From: Acidobacteriaceae bacterium
Lineage (GTDB): Bacteria; Acidobacteriota; Terriglobia; Terriglobales; Acidobacteriaceae
DNA: 64,000 nt
Assembly (NCBI GenBank): GCA_030037545.1
Contig: JASHRF010000076.1
Location: 1 to 64,000, forward strand
Reading direction: 5' to 3'
Part shown: piece after piece, positions 32,886 through 42,329 of the stretch
Layout of the letters: each line of letters begins with the position of its first letter
Position numbering within the stretch: position 1 is the stretch's first letter
The notes under the pieces: generated by a model
What the model saw: the letters and a program-made list of their open reading frames with translations, nothing else
Told to the model about the DNA's origin: nothing
The model's database searches: none
Made by a program: the position numbers and the translations under genes

Positions 32886-34331
32886 CTAATAGCGGTAGTG
32901 GTCCGCCTTGTACGGCCCTTCCACGGGTACGCCGAGGTAATCCGCCTGCTTGGGCGTGAGCCTGGTCAGCTTGACGCCGATTTTCTCGAGATGCAGGCGC
33001 GCGACTTCTTCGTCCAGCTTCTTGGGCAGCGTGTAAACGGCGGCCTTGTAGCTGTCGCGGTTCTTCCACAGATCGATCTGCGCCAGCGTCTGGTTGGCGA
33101 AGCTGTTCGACATGACGAAGCTGGGATGGCCGGTGGCGCAGCCCAGGTTCACCAGGCGGCCTTCGGCGAGGATGAAGATGCTATGGCCGGCTTTGCCCGG
33201 TCCGGAAGGGAAGGTGTACTTGTCGACCTGGGGCTTGATGTTGAGCTTGGTCACGCCCTGGGCCGCGTTCAGGCGGTCCATCTGGATCTCGTTGTCGAAG
33301 TGGCCGATGTTGCAGACGATGGCCTGGTCCTTCATCTTCTGCATGTGCTCGAGGGTGATGATATCGGTGTTGCCGGTGCAGGTGACGTAAATGTCGCCAC
33401 GGCCCAGCGTGTCTTCGACGGTTGCAACCTCGAATCCTTCCATGGCCGCCTGCAGCGCGTTGATGGGGTCGATTTCGGTGACGATGACGCGCGCGCCCAT
33501 GCCGCGCAGCGAGTGGCTCGAGCCTTTGCCCACGTCGCCGTAGCCGCAGATGACGGCGACTTTGCCGGCCACCATGACGTCGGTGGCGCGCTTGATGCCG
33601 TCAGCGAGCGACTCGCGGCAGCCATACAGATTATCGAACTTGCTCTTGGTCACCGAGTCGTTGACGTTTATGGCGGGAACCAGCAGCTTGCCCTGCTCCA
33701 TCATCTTGTAAAGGCGATGCACGCCGGTGGTGGTTTCCTCTGAGACGCCGCGCCACTCTGCAGCCACCTTGTGCCAGTGCCGCGGGTCGTCCGCGTAGAC
33801 TTTCTTGAGCAGGTCCTTGATCACCTGCTCTTCGTGATTGCCGCTGGGTGAATCTACCCACCTGTCGCCCTCTTCGAGCTCATAGCCTTTATGGATGAGC
33901 AGGGTGGCGTCGCCACCATCGTCGACGACGAGCTGCGGGCCTTTGCCGCGCTGGTGCGTCAGCGCGCGCCAGGTGCACTCCCAATAATCTTCGAGGGATT
34001 CGCCCTTCCAGGCGAAGACGGGAACGCCCGCCGCGGCAATCGCAGCCGCCGCGTGATCCTGCGTGGAAAAAATGTTGCAGCTTGCCCAGCGCACTTCGGC
34101 GCCCAGGCTGACCAGGGTCTCGATCAGCACGGCGGTCTGGATGGTCATGTGCAGCGAGCCGGTGATGCGCACGCTGGCGAGCGGCTTTTCGGCGGCATAT
34201 TTGTTGCGGATGGCCATGAGGCCGGGCATCTCCTGCTCGGCGATGACGATCTCCTTGCGGCCCCAATCGGCCAGGCTCATATCGGCCACTTTGCAGGCCA
34301 GGCCGGTGACTTCCAGGGTGGGGGTTGCCAT
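32886..34331 (-). CDS. ahcY: Adenosylhomocysteinase
   Basis: Hydrolyses S-adenosylhomocysteine to adenosine and homocysteine with bound NAD. 481 aa from ATG 34331, which follows AAAGGAGAACAA. Key segments: [48 protein letters not shown], the NAD-binding [26 protein letters not shown] and the C-terminal [10 protein letters not shown] that reaches into the neighbouring subunit. The 22-residue extension in the track overlaps the operator and is discarded. It is divergent from an ArsR-methyltransferase gene. Confidence 0.97.
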   Translation of the reverse strand: MATPTLEVTGLACKVADMSLADWGRKEIVIAEQEMPGLMAIRNKYAAEKPLASVRITGSLHMTIQTAVLIETLVSLGAEVRWASCNIFSTQDHAAAAIAAAGVPVFAWKGESLEDYWECTWRALTHQRGKGPQLVVDDGGDATLLIHKGYELEEGDRWVDSPSGNHEEQVIKDLLKKVYADDPRHWHKVAAEWRGVSEETTTGVHRLYKMMEQGKLLVPAINVNDSVTKSKFDNLYGCRESLADGIKRATDVMVAGKVAVICGYGDVGKGSSHSLRGMGARVIVTEIDPINALQAAMEGFEVATVEDTLGRGDIYVTCTGNTDIITLEHMQKMKDQAIVCNIGHFDNEIQMDRLNAAQGVTKLNIKPQVDKYTFPSGPGKAGHSIFILAEGRLVNLGCATGHPSFVMSNSFANQTLAQIDLWKNRDSYKAAVYTLPKKLDEEVARLHLEKIGVKLTRLTPKQADYLGVPVEGPYKADHYRY

Positions 34332-34357
34332 TTGTTCTCCTTTACATCGTCCCATCG

Positions 34358-34377
34358 TGATATGTTGATATGTATCA
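34358..34377. promoter_or_regulatory. Candidate operator between ahcY and arsR-type gene
   Basis: Imperfect palindrome with arms TGATAT and GTATCA enclosing a direct repeat of GATATGT, placed in the 56-bp divergent spacer. A site here could control both genes. The nearby ATG at 34370 falls inside it, which argues that the regulator starts later, at 34388. Confidence 0.45.
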
Positions 34378-34387
34378 GAACTGTGCG

Positions 34388-35326
34388 ATGGCGTCAATTG
34401 TGAAAATGCTGCGCGTGGTAGCCGATCCCTACCGGCTGCGCATCCTCTTGCTTCTAAAGGGCGAAGAGCTCACCGTGGCAGAGCTGCAGGAGATCCTGAC
34501 GATGGGGCAAAGCACGATCTCTACGCACCTTTCGCAGCTCAAGCAGGCGGGACTTGTGGAGGACCGGCGGACAGGGAAAAGCAATTTTTACAGGCTTTCC
34601 GGCCCTGGTCCTGGCCCTGCGGAGGGCGGCCTTTTGGATGAGATTCTGGGCAATGCGGAGAAGGAAATCCCCGAAGCCGTGCAGGACCAGGCCGCGCGGC
34701 GGCGCGTGGTACGCAAGCGGCAGGACCGGATGCGAGCCTTTTTTGACAGCGTGGCCGGGCGGCTGGGCCGCGATTACGTGCCGGGAAAATCGTGGAAGGG
34801 CATTGCCGAGGCTTTGCTGCGGCTGATGCCGCCGCTGGTGATCGCCGACCTGGGCACGGGCGAAGGGGGCTTCGCTCTCTTGCTCTCTCAAAGAGCCGCA
34901 CGGGTGATCGCGGTCGATTCGTCGGCCAAGATGATCGAGGTGGGGCGCGAGCAGGCGCTGCGCAACGGGATCAAGAACGTCGAGTTCAGGCTGGGCGATA
35001 TGGAAGAGGTTCCGATCAGGGATGCGGAAGTGGACCTGGTCTTCTTCTCGCAATCGCTGCACCACGCGCTGCACCCGGAGCGGGCGCTGAGCGAGGCGGC
35101 GCGGATTCTGGCGCCTGGCGGGCGGGTGGTGATTCTCGATCTGGGCAAGCACCGGTTTGAGGAAGCCCGCGAGCTTTACGCCGATGAATGGCTGGGATTC
35201 AGCGAGGCGGAGCTGGAGGCGATGCTCGGGAAGGCCGGGTTCACAGACGTGAAGACTTCTGTGGTGGATAAAGAGCTGGAGGCGCCGCAGTTTCAGACAC
35301 TGCTGGCAGTCGGGGAAAAGGGATAA
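34388..35326 (+). CDS. ArsR-family regulator fused to SAM-dependent methyltransferase
   Basis: About 312 aa. Residues 1-90 form an ArsR winged helix ([40 protein letters not shown]). Residues about 140-300 form a class I methyltransferase with the glycine motif [31 protein letters not shown] and [12 protein letters not shown]. It is divergent from ahcY, so sensing SAM or SAH through the methyltransferase domain is plausible, similar in idea to SahR-type ArsR control of the methyl cycle. The start is uncertain (34370, 34388 or 34406); 34388 avoids the operator. Confidence 0.85.
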   Translation: MASIVKMLRVVADPYRLRILLLLKGEELTVAELQEILTMGQSTISTHLSQLKQAGLVEDRRTGKSNFYRLSGPGPGPAEGGLLDEILGNAEKEIPEAVQDQAARRRVVRKRQDRMRAFFDSVAGRLGRDYVPGKSWKGIAEALLRLMPPLVIADLGTGEGGFALLLSQRAARVIAVDSSAKMIEVGREQALRNGIKNVEFRLGDMEEVPIRDAEVDLVFFSQSLHHALHPERALSEAARILAPGGRVVILDLGKHRFEEARELYADEWLGFSEAELEAMLGKAGFTDVKTSVVDKELEAPQFQTLLAVGEKG

Positions 35327-35383
35327 TACCCCTAAATTCATTTCAGACAATGACGATTTGCGACGGAACTGCCGGCGGGAGGG

Positions 35384-35782
35384 TTACCTGTAGGCCTGCT
35401 CATCGGCCCAGTTCCCGATAATCGGGAGCTTGCAGCGCTTGCCATTCAACGCGTAGACCACGCACCACAGCCATAAGAGAAAAGCAGCCAGAAAGGCAAC
35501 ACACCACAGGCCCAGGAGAGCCCGAGGCCCAAGGAACCTGGCAAGGGGCATGACAAGATACAAAACATAAAAGCAGAGGAATGCAAAGGCATGGAAGAGG
35601 AGGGACTGCCAGGAGTGGAATCGCACATAGGGCCTCTTGTTGTAGCGCCTGATGGCCAGGAAAAAGAACGCCGGTGCGGGAGTGATGTAGGCCATGGCGG
35701 CGATGGAGTTGTCAGAGAGACCGGACTTTGGGGGATGGGACACAAGCCCTTCTTTTTCGGATTTAGAGCGGGTTGTTGGCAT
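35384..35782 (-). CDS. Small membrane protein, DUF4870-like
   Basis: 132 aa. A hydrophilic N-terminus is followed by three to four hydrophobic segments with the DUF4870-like order: IAAMAYITPAPAFFFLAI, RPYVRFHSWQSLLFHAFAFL, LLGLWCVAFLAAFLLWLW, ending CKLPIIGNWADEQA. ATG 35782 is preceded by CACAGGAGGAGGTCAC, an excellent ribosome site. The role is unknown. Confidence 0.75.
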   Translation of the reverse strand: MPTTRSKSEKEGLVSHPPKSGLSDNSIAAMAYITPAPAFFFLAIRRYNKRPYVRFHSWQSLLFHAFAFLCFYVLYLVMPLARFLGPRALLGLWCVAFLAAFLLWLWCVVYALNGKRCKLPIIGNWADEQAYR

Positions 35783-35925
35783 GTGACCTCCTCCTGTGGC
35801 GTACAGACAGAATAAACGGAAAACAGGGGGGATTCCCTATTACTCTTCGATCAGGCAGCTTTTCCGCCCCATTTCCATACTCGTAGCCGGTGTCTTGCAT
35901 CCGTTCCATTCCAGGGAGCCGGACG

Positions 35926-36152
35926 ACTGAACATTACTGGGGCTACGCTGCGCAGCGGGACGGTGGCTGCCTCGAATACGAAGTCAGCATCCGCGCCGGC
36001 TGGTGCGAGAAGCACGGCACGCCAAGTTTTCCGGTGACGCCGCCAGCTTCTATGGCGCAGAGTTTGGAGAGATTCTGCGGCGCGACCCGGATTCCGCATT
36101 CCTGGCCGAGGGCTCGCCGGTGACAGTGTTCAAGGGAGCAAGGATTCTTTGA
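35926..36152 (+). pseudogene. DUF2071-family protein, frameshifted C-terminal remnant
   Basis: One frame reads TEHYWGYAAQRDGGCLEYEV and the next frame continues HPRRLVREARHAKFSGDAAS through SAFLAEGSPVTVFKGARIL and a TGA at 36150-36152. Together they match the order I recall for the C-terminal half of YqjF/DUF2071 proteins, with a one-base shift near 35985. The N-terminal half is missing. The rest of the spacer 35783-36263 shows nothing else assignable. Confidence 0.6.
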
Positions 36153-36263
36153 TAGGCAAGAACCCCGAAGACCGCGGGTGCTTTCACTGCTTCCTTTGCG
36201 CTTTCCTTGCGATTTATTTACGTTGGGCATGAAAGAATCGCCAATGTGACGCCCAGCGCATTC

Positions 36264-37247
36264 ATGACGACCCCCCTCGAAGCCGGGGATACGCTCGACC
36301 ACTATCGCCTCGATGCGGCCGTGGCGCGCAGCGGTATGGGCACGCTGTTTCGGGCCACCGACCTGCGCACGGGACGGACTGTGGCCGTCAAGATCCCGCA
36401 CCCGGAGATGGAAGCCGACCCGGTGCTCGTGGAGCGGTTCCGGCGCGAAGAGGAGATTGGCCGCGAACTCGACCATGTGGGAATCGTGAAGACCTACGCC
36501 GGCGAGGAGCGCAGCCGGCGCTACATGGTTCTGGAGTGGGTGGAGGGACGGCTGCTGCGCGCGATTTTGAACGAGGGCGGCCTGAATCAAGGGAGCAGGT
36601 TGCCCATCGATCGCGCTATCGCCATTGCGCTGCAGATCTGCGACGCGCTCGACACCATGCACAAACACGGCGTGGTGCACCGCGACCTGAAGCCGGAAAA
36701 CGTCATGGTGGGCGCGGGCGACTGCGTGACCATTATCGACTTCGGCATCGCCATGAAGGAGGATGCACGGCGCATTACGCAGGCGGGGTTTTCGCCCGCG
36801 CTGGGCACACCCGACTACATTTCGCCGGAGCAGGTGAAGGGGGCGCGCGGCGACCAGCGCAGCGATATTTACGCCCTGGGCGCGATGCTTTACGAGATGC
36901 TCACCGGCCAGCCGCCGTTTACGGGGTCGAATCCGCTGGCGGTGATGAACGAGCGCCTGCTCAACGATCCTGCGCCGGCGCGGAAGTTGAATCCTGCCAT
37001 CTCGCCGCAGCTCGAGGAGATTCTGCGCCGCGCCCTGGAGCGCGACCCGCGTCATCGCTACGCTACCGCGGCCGAAATGGCGTGGGAGCTCGAACACCCG
37101 GAGCTGGTGGGCGTGGAGGAGGATGAGCGGCGCATGGCGGCGCGCGGCCGGCTGGTGCTGAACGGGCGCAAGCTGCTGCTCTACGCGAGCCTGGCGCTGG
37201 TGCCGGCGGCGCTGTTTGTGATCATGCTCATGGTTGCGCGGCGGTAA
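36264..37247 (+). CDS. Membrane-anchored Ser/Thr protein kinase (PknB-like)
   Basis: About 327 aa. The kinase domain fills residues 7-275: a glycine-loop-like ARSGMGTLFRA, the ATP Lys in TVAVKIPHPEM, HRDLKPENVM catalytic loop, DFGIAMKED, and GTPDYISPEQVKG activation segment. A single C-terminal transmembrane helix (LLLYASLALVPAALFVIMLM) ends the protein, leaving almost no external sensor. ATG 36264 gives the usual start; the track begins at a TTG 57 bases upstream. No phosphatase is adjacent. Confidence 0.9.
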   Translation: MTTPLEAGDTLDHYRLDAAVARSGMGTLFRATDLRTGRTVAVKIPHPEMEADPVLVERFRREEEIGRELDHVGIVKTYAGEERSRRYMVLEWVEGRLLRAILNEGGLNQGSRLPIDRAIAIALQICDALDTMHKHGVVHRDLKPENVMVGAGDCVTIIDFGIAMKEDARRITQAGFSPALGTPDYISPEQVKGARGDQRSDIYALGAMLYEMLTGQPPFTGSNPLAVMNERLLNDPAPARKLNPAISPQLEEILRRALERDPRHRYATAAEMAWELEHPELVGVEEDERRMAARGRLVLNGRKLLLYASLALVPAALFVIMLMVARR

Positions 37248-37278
37248 GGATCGCCTGTGCGAACGCGCAGGCCGGGAA

Positions 37279-37424
37279 GAAAACTGGTTGCATCAATGCC
37301 TAACCCCTGCCCACAGCTACCCCTCAAGGGCTAAATGCCTAGATTTTTGTGGCTTTGGCGGCACGGCGTAGCCGGAGGGTTCCCACCGTACCCTTTCAAA
37401 GCCCTATTTATGCAACCAGCTCTC
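37279..37424. repeat. Family-1 palindromic element
   Basis: About 146 bp with ends AAAACTGGTTGCATCAAT and ATTTATGCAACCAGCTCTCG. The interior has CCCTCAAGGGCTAAATGCC and a GGCACGGCGTAGCCGGAGGG variant with CCCTTTCAAAG. The left arm lacks CTAG, so it is an older or diverged copy. It lies between convergent genes. Confidence 0.7.
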
Positions 37425-37456
37425 GCACAGTGTTCTTTTTCAACACTGCAAAGAGA

Positions 37457-38368
37457 TCACTTGCCGGGGTAGGGTGGGACGGGCTGGGCGCTGTCGACCC
37501 AGGCGGCGCAGATCATGTCGCGCAACATGCTGGCGCCGGCGGCCAGGCGCTCGGCGACAAAGGCGCGCGTGGCGGGCGTGCCTCCGCCTTCAAAGCCGCC
37601 ACCCTTTTCCAACTGGTAGAGCTTCTCCACATAACTGTGCGTGACGCGGATGTAGGCGACGTAGGCGTCGAACATGTCGCCGGTGATGGGCTTGAGCGGG
37701 GTCATCTGGGCTTGAACGTCGGCGGGAGTGATGTTGTCATTGACGAACGTGCCTTCAAAGGTGTGATGAATCTGACGGCTGGTGGTGTAGCCGTTGGGAT
37801 TAGGGCCGGTCCAGCCGTTGTAATTGACGGTGGTGTGCAGGGGTTGCGAGGCGTCGCCGACATAGTGGCCGAGCCAGCCGGCGTAGAAGATGACAGCCTG
37901 CTCGACGGGCGCGGTGTTCCGGCCGGCGGCTTTGAGGGCGCGGTAGTCGCGCATGGCGGATTTAAGGCGCTCCCAGACTTCGTCGGCTTCCCAGGGCTGG
38001 AGGCCGATTTTCTCGGGGCGCTCGTGGGCGGCGAAAACTTCGGCTTCAAAATCGAGGCGTTTGTGGGGCAGCGGGCCCAGGGCGTCGGCGAGCTCGAGAT
38101 CGATGAAGTGCTCAGGAGCCTGGGCGGCGCCGAGCTCGGGCTCGGCGGGCGAGCGCCAGCGGTCGGGCTCGGGGCCGAGATACTCGATTTCGTCGATGGC
38201 GGCCGGGGTGCGCAGAAACTCGGGAACGTCGGGCGGGAGGTTCTGGGCGGCCAGACGGTTGATCATGCGATGGCCTTTGCTTTCCCAGGCGTGGGCAGCG
38301 GGTATGCACGTGAGGAGGGCGAGCCCGGCAATGGCCAGGGCGCGGCAGGAAGTAGTAATGCGGAACAT
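37457..38368 (-). CDS. S1/P1-type nuclease, secreted
   Basis: 303 aa. The signal peptide LAIAGLALLTCIPAAHA is followed directly by Trp28 (AHA-WESKGH). This is the usual arrangement, because the mature N-terminal Trp is a zinc ligand. Other zinc-site regions: GHRMINRLA, APEHFIDLEL, FYAGWLGHYVGDASQPLHTT, then RQIHHTFEGTF. Zinc-dependent cleavage of single-stranded nucleic acid outside the cell is expected. ATG 38368 has a TATACT six bases upstream, so the message may be leaderless. Confidence 0.92.
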   Translation of the reverse strand: MFRITTSCRALAIAGLALLTCIPAAHAWESKGHRMINRLAAQNLPPDVPEFLRTPAAIDEIEYLGPEPDRWRSPAEPELGAAQAPEHFIDLELADALGPLPHKRLDFEAEVFAAHERPEKIGLQPWEADEVWERLKSAMRDYRALKAAGRNTAPVEQAVIFYAGWLGHYVGDASQPLHTTVNYNGWTGPNPNGYTTSRQIHHTFEGTFVNDNITPADVQAQMTPLKPITGDMFDAYVAYIRVTHSYVEKLYQLEKGGGFEGGGTPATRAFVAERLAAGASMLRDMICAAWVDSAQPVPPYPGK

Positions 38369-38374
38369 GGGGAT

Positions 38375-38380
38375 AGTATA
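38375..38380 (-). promoter_or_regulatory. Putative -10 box directly before the S1/P1 nuclease
   Basis: TATACT on the minus strand ends six bases before the ATG at 38368, with CTGACC about 18 bp upstream as a possible -35. A start of transcription at the ATG is implied. Confidence 0.4.
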
Positions 38381-38632
38381 CGGGAGCGGAGATGGCGGGG
38401 TCAGGGAAGTTAGGGCCGTACCCATGATGGTTTTTGCATCCCAATTCGGGCTGGGGCTTGCCGGGAAGTAACTGGATTGCTTCGCCGGTACAGGCACGCG
38501 CGGAAATATGGGTAAAAGAATCGATTAAACGCTTATACTACGTGCGAATCGCGGACTGGCCTTTGGTGCAGGCCAAAATCTGTGCATTTGAGCAGGAGTG
38601 AATGGAGTGGGCGCGATTTTGCGGGTTTTGCC

Positions 38633-41344
38633 ATGGAAGCCAGAGCAGACGAGATCGGGGTGAGGGTGAGCGAACTGGCCGACGCCGGGAACCCGCCTGC
38701 GGGTACGGCGCAGAACGGTCTTTCATTTGCCGCTACGGCCGCGGGCGTTCTGGCGCTGCTGCTTTCGGCGGGCGCGATCGCTATGAGCGCGACTGGAATT
38801 TATCCGGCCGGCCGGTTGTTGGTGGTGGCGGGAGTCACGGCGGCCGCATTTCTGTTTTTGCAGCGCATGGCGGCGAGAATAGAAAAGGCGCGCGCTCACG
38901 CGCCCACGGTCAAGGATCTGATGGAGTCCGCGGGTGCGTCCATGGTGGCTATCGGTTTGGACGGGCGCGTGATTTATGTGAACCCGGCGGCAGAGCGGCT
39001 GCTGGGCTACCACGCTATACAGCTCAAGGCGGAATGGGGCACAACCGAGATTCTGGCGCCGGGCGAAGGATCGCGGCTGGTGAGCGAGATGCAGAAGCTG
39101 TGCGGCGTTGACAAACCCATGGAGAGCACGGCGGAAGGCCGAATGGCCGCCTATCTCGATTGCGTGCGCGCGCTGCCGCCCAGCCTGGTGCCCAGCTTCG
39201 ATGCACAGTTGCGGCATCGGCGGGGGCAGATGATCCCGGTGACGCTCCATATCACGGCGCTGCGGGATGTGACGGGCAGATTCTGCGGGCTGATGGCCGT
39301 GGCGATGGAACAAATCCCGGCGCGGAAGCCGGAACGCGACAGGCTCGAGTCTCAGGATCCCTACCGCGATCTCTTCGAACATTCCAGCGAGATGATTGCG
39401 ACACTGAACTCCCGGGGCAAATTTCTCTATGCGAATCCGGCCTGGAAGCGGTGTTTCGGGATGGAAAACCAAGCGCTAATGGAGCTGGAAACGTTTGAGC
39501 AACTGTTGAACGTCGAGAGCCGCGGCGAAGCAGCGGCGCTTTTCCGGCGGGTGCTGGACGGCGAGGTGGTGGAGCGCGCGGGGCTGCATCACTACACACA
39601 GGACGGGCGCGCGTTGGAGCTGGAGTTGAGCCTGAGCCAACTCCATCATTCTGGAAATCCGCACACCGTGCGCTGTCTGCTGCGCGATGTGACGCAGCAG
39701 AAGCGGCGCGAACAACGCCTGGCGCTGCAACTGGTGGTGAGCCAGATTGTGGGCGAGAACACGGCCACCGAGGTCGCGGCCATGCGGGTCCTGGAAGCGC
39801 TGTGCGTGTCGCAGGGCTGGGACGTGGCGCTGCAGTGGCAGGTAAACCCGAAGCAGAATCAACTGGAGTTTCTGACCGCGTGGGGCGCGCCGGGCAAACG
39901 CGCGGAGAAACTCATCCAGGAGAGCATGGGGCTGACGCTGCCCAGCGGCGGCGATTTGCCGGGGCGGGCGTGGAAGGAGGGGCGTGCGGTTTGGCTTGCC
40001 GACTTGAGCGCGGCGCCAGCCAGTCCGCGCATCCAGACGGCGCTGAGACAGGAGATGGCGTCGGGTTGGGCCGTACCGGTGCGCGTTGGCAGCCAGGTGC
40101 TTGCGGTGCTGGAGTTCTATTGCCGCGTCAAGCTGCGCGAGGACCGGGAAGCGATGGCGGCTGTGGAAACGGTGGCTGGCTCCCTGGGGCAGATGCTGGC
40201 GCGAACGCAGGAGCAGGGGAAAGCCGCGGAGCTGAGCCGGCAGCAACAGATTCTGCTCGATTCGGTCACCGACGGCATTTGCGGCGTAGACCGGATGGGA
40301 ATGGTGAGCTTTGCCAATCCGGCGGCGGCGCGGCTGCTGGGCTTGCCGGTGGCCAAACTGACGGGTAAGCGCGTACACGAGCTGCTGCACGGAGCCGCGG
40401 TCAACGGTCAGTCATGCGGAGAAGAGTGCGCGCTGAGACGCGCGGCGGAAAATCGAATGGCCGCGACCGGCGAAGACACCGTTTTCCGTGCCGACGCCAG
40501 CGCGTTTCCGGCTGAGTATGTGTTGACGCCGATTCTGGATCAGGGGCGATTCTCGGGGTCGGTGCTAAGCTTCCGCGACATTAGCCAGCGCTCGGCTCTG
40601 GACCGGATGAAGGACGAATTCATTTCCACCGTGAGCCACGAGCTGCGCACGCCGCTCACGTCGATACGGGGCGCGCTGGGACTGCTTACGTCGGGAATCC
40701 TGGGCGAGATGAACGAGAAGGCAGCGAATCTGCTGCGCATTGCGCTCACTAACAGCGACCGGCTGGTGCGCCTGATCAACGACATTCTCGATTTAGAGCG
40801 GATCCAGAGCGGGCGCGAGCCTCTGGCCTTCCGGCCGGTGCAACTGGCGGAGATTGTGAGCCAGGCCATCGAAGGGATGCAGCCGGTGGCGGATGCGGGC
40901 GGGGTGCACCTGATTCACGACACCGTGCAGGCGGAAGTGGAAGCCGATCCCGACCGTCTGCTGCAGGTGCTCACGAATCTTCTGTCGAACGCCGTCAAGT
41001 TCTCGCCGGCTAATTCGACGGTGAGCGTGATGCTGAAGCCGGACAGCAAGGGAATCACACTTTCGGTGATCGATCACGGGCGCGGGATTCCCGCCGATAA
41101 GCTGGAGGCGATTTTCGGACGATTCCAGCAGGTGGACGCATCGGATTCGCGGCAGAAGGGCGGCAGCGGGCTGGGGCTGGCCATCTGCCGGACCATTGTG
41201 CTGCAGCACTCGGGGCGCATCTGGGCGGAGCGGAACCTGGTGCGCGGATCGACGTTCCGCGTGTTTCTGCCGTATCATCCGGAACCCTTCGAGGCGGCAG
41301 GCGGGGCAAAGGATGGCGCTTCGGCAGAGGCTGCGAAAGGATAG
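38633..41344 (+). CDS. Multi-PAS/GAF sensor histidine kinase
   Basis: About 903 aa. Two N-terminal transmembrane helices (ATAAGVLALLLSAGAIAMSA, LLVVAGVTAAAFLFLQ) are followed by PAS1 (SMVAIGLDGRVIYVNPAAER), PAS2 (SEMIATLNSRGKFLYANPAW), a GAF-like domain, PAS3 (ICGVDRMGMVSFANPAAARL), HisKA with VSHELRTPLTSIRG (His about 669) and HATPase with NLLSNAVKFSPAN, IDHGRGIPADK and GSGLGLAICR. ATG 38633 has no clear ribosome site. A GTG at 38582 in frame is an alternative. It is followed by receiver and HPt genes. Confidence 0.9.
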   Translation: MEARADEIGVRVSELADAGNPPAGTAQNGLSFAATAAGVLALLLSAGAIAMSATGIYPAGRLLVVAGVTAAAFLFLQRMAARIEKARAHAPTVKDLMESAGASMVAIGLDGRVIYVNPAAERLLGYHAIQLKAEWGTTEILAPGEGSRLVSEMQKLCGVDKPMESTAEGRMAAYLDCVRALPPSLVPSFDAQLRHRRGQMIPVTLHITALRDVTGRFCGLMAVAMEQIPARKPERDRLESQDPYRDLFEHSSEMIATLNSRGKFLYANPAWKRCFGMENQALMELETFEQLLNVESRGEAAALFRRVLDGEVVERAGLHHYTQDGRALELELSLSQLHHSGNPHTVRCLLRDVTQQKRREQRLALQLVVSQIVGENTATEVAAMRVLEALCVSQGWDVALQWQVNPKQNQLEFLTAWGAPGKRAEKLIQESMGLTLPSGGDLPGRAWKEGRAVWLADLSAAPASPRIQTALRQEMASGWAVPVRVGSQVLAVLEFYCRVKLREDREAMAAVETVAGSLGQMLARTQEQGKAAELSRQQQILLDSVTDGICGVDRMGMVSFANPAAARLLGLPVAKLTGKRVHELLHGAAVNGQSCGEECALRRAAENRMAATGEDTVFRADASAFPAEYVLTPILDQGRFSGSVLSFRDISQRSALDRMKDEFISTVSHELRTPLTSIRGALGLLTSGILGEMNEKAANLLRIALTNSDRLVRLINDILDLERIQSGREPLAFRPVQLAEIVSQAIEGMQPVADAGGVHLIHDTVQAEVEADPDRLLQVLTNLLSNAVKFSPANSTVSVMLKPDSKGITLSVIDHGRGIPADKLEAIFGRFQQVDASDSRQKGGSGLGLAICRTIVLQHSGRIWAERNLVRGSTFRVFLPYHPEPFEAAGGAKDGASAEAAKG

Positions 41345-41442
41345 CTGCCGGCTTAGGGTTATCAGCCTTCAGATTGGCGCCGCGATCTCCAAGAGGGCTA
41401 ACAGCTTTTCGCTAGAATGGGTTTTTTGGAAGCAGGTGCAAG

Positions 41443-41817
41443 GTGGATCACAAGATTCTGATTATCGATGACGAGGAAGATATTCGCGAGGTGGCGGCGC
41501 TGAGCCTGGAGAGCGTAGCGGGGTGGCAGGTACTGGTAGCCAGCTCGGGCGCGCAGGGACTGGCGCGGGCCGCGGAGCACAAGCCGGATGCCATTCTGCT
41601 GGACGTGATGATGCCGGGGATGGATGGTCCGACGACCTTTCGCGAGTTGAGAAAAAATCCGGCTACGGCCAAGATTCCGGTGCTGCTGCTGACGGCCAAG
41701 GTGCAAAGCACGGACCAGCGGCGGTTTGCGGACTTGGGCGTGGAGGCGGTGCTGTTCAAGCCCTTCGACCCGCTGACGCTGTCGCGGCAGATTTCGAGCG
41801 CGCTGGGCTGGAATTGA
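41443..41817 (+). CDS. Single-domain response regulator (CheY-like)
   Basis: 124 aa, receiver only. Acidic pair in ILIIDDEED (Asp9-Asp10), phospho-acceptor Asp54 in ILLDVMMPGMDG, and conserved Thr and Lys in LLLTAK and LFKPFDP. The start is GTG 41443. No output domain, so it probably relays phosphate. It lies 98 bp after the kinase gene and just before the HPt gene, forming a phosphorelay set. Confidence 0.93.
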   Translation: MDHKILIIDDEEDIREVAALSLESVAGWQVLVASSGAQGLARAAEHKPDAILLDVMMPGMDGPTTFRELRKNPATAKIPVLLLTAKVQSTDQRRFADLGVEAVLFKPFDPLTLSRQISSALGWN

Positions 41818-41831
41818 GGGTATTTCGAACC

Positions 41832-42182
41832 GTGAACTCTTCAGACCATGTGAGCGGGCAGGCAACAGCCGAGGAAATCTCGAAGGCTCTGGATACGATG
41901 TGGGCGAAATTCCTACCCGACATTCGGGAGCGGGCGATGGTGCTGGAGTCGGCGGGGCAAGAGGCGCTGGCGGGTGCGTTGAGCGAGGAGAAATGCCAGG
42001 CGGCAAAAGCCGCCGCGCATAAGCTGGCCGGGACGTTAGGAACCTTTGGGCTGCAGCGCGGCTCGGCACTGGCCCAGAGCGTGGAGGCTCTATACGGTCG
42101 CGGCCAATTCAAACGCGCCGATGCGGTGAAGTTGACCGCGATGACAGGAGAAATAAAAGCCATTATCGAGAGCCGGAAATAG
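41832..42182 (+). CDS. HPt (histidine phosphotransfer) domain protein
   Basis: 116 aa four-helix phosphotransfer domain with the motif AAAHKLAGTLGTFGL (His63). GTG start at 41832 is 14 bp after the receiver gene; the track start lies out of frame inside that gene. With the kinase and receiver it fits His-Asp-His transfer, but the final Asp partner with an output domain is not in the window near it. Confidence 0.85.
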   Translation: MNSSDHVSGQATAEEISKALDTMWAKFLPDIRERAMVLESAGQEALAGALSEEKCQAAKAAAHKLAGTLGTFGLQRGSALAQSVEALYGRGQFKRADAVKLTAMTGEIKAIIESRK

Positions 42183-42329
42183 CCAGAAGGCGCCAGGTCT
42201 CGAGTGCGAACCGATCGCGGCGATCCAGGCTCCGAAGGTGAAGGGCGACGCAACTGACGGGACCCTCCTTCATTATCGAGAACATCTCTGACTCCGCTAA
42301 GGCCGCTGCTCCGATTACACTCATTGTTG

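Noticed and set aside
34332-34387. SAH or SAM riboswitch before ahcY
   Set aside because: The leader is only a few dozen bases and fully used by the ribosome site and operator palindrome; no room for a known riboswitch fold.
38602-39111. 169-aa ORF with a good ribosome site (GCAGGAGTGA) at the start of the kinase gene
   Set aside because: Gly/Arg-rich out-of-frame reading of the PAS kinase; the kinase frame carries the conserved domains. The ribosome site may instead signal an indel or a different kinase start.
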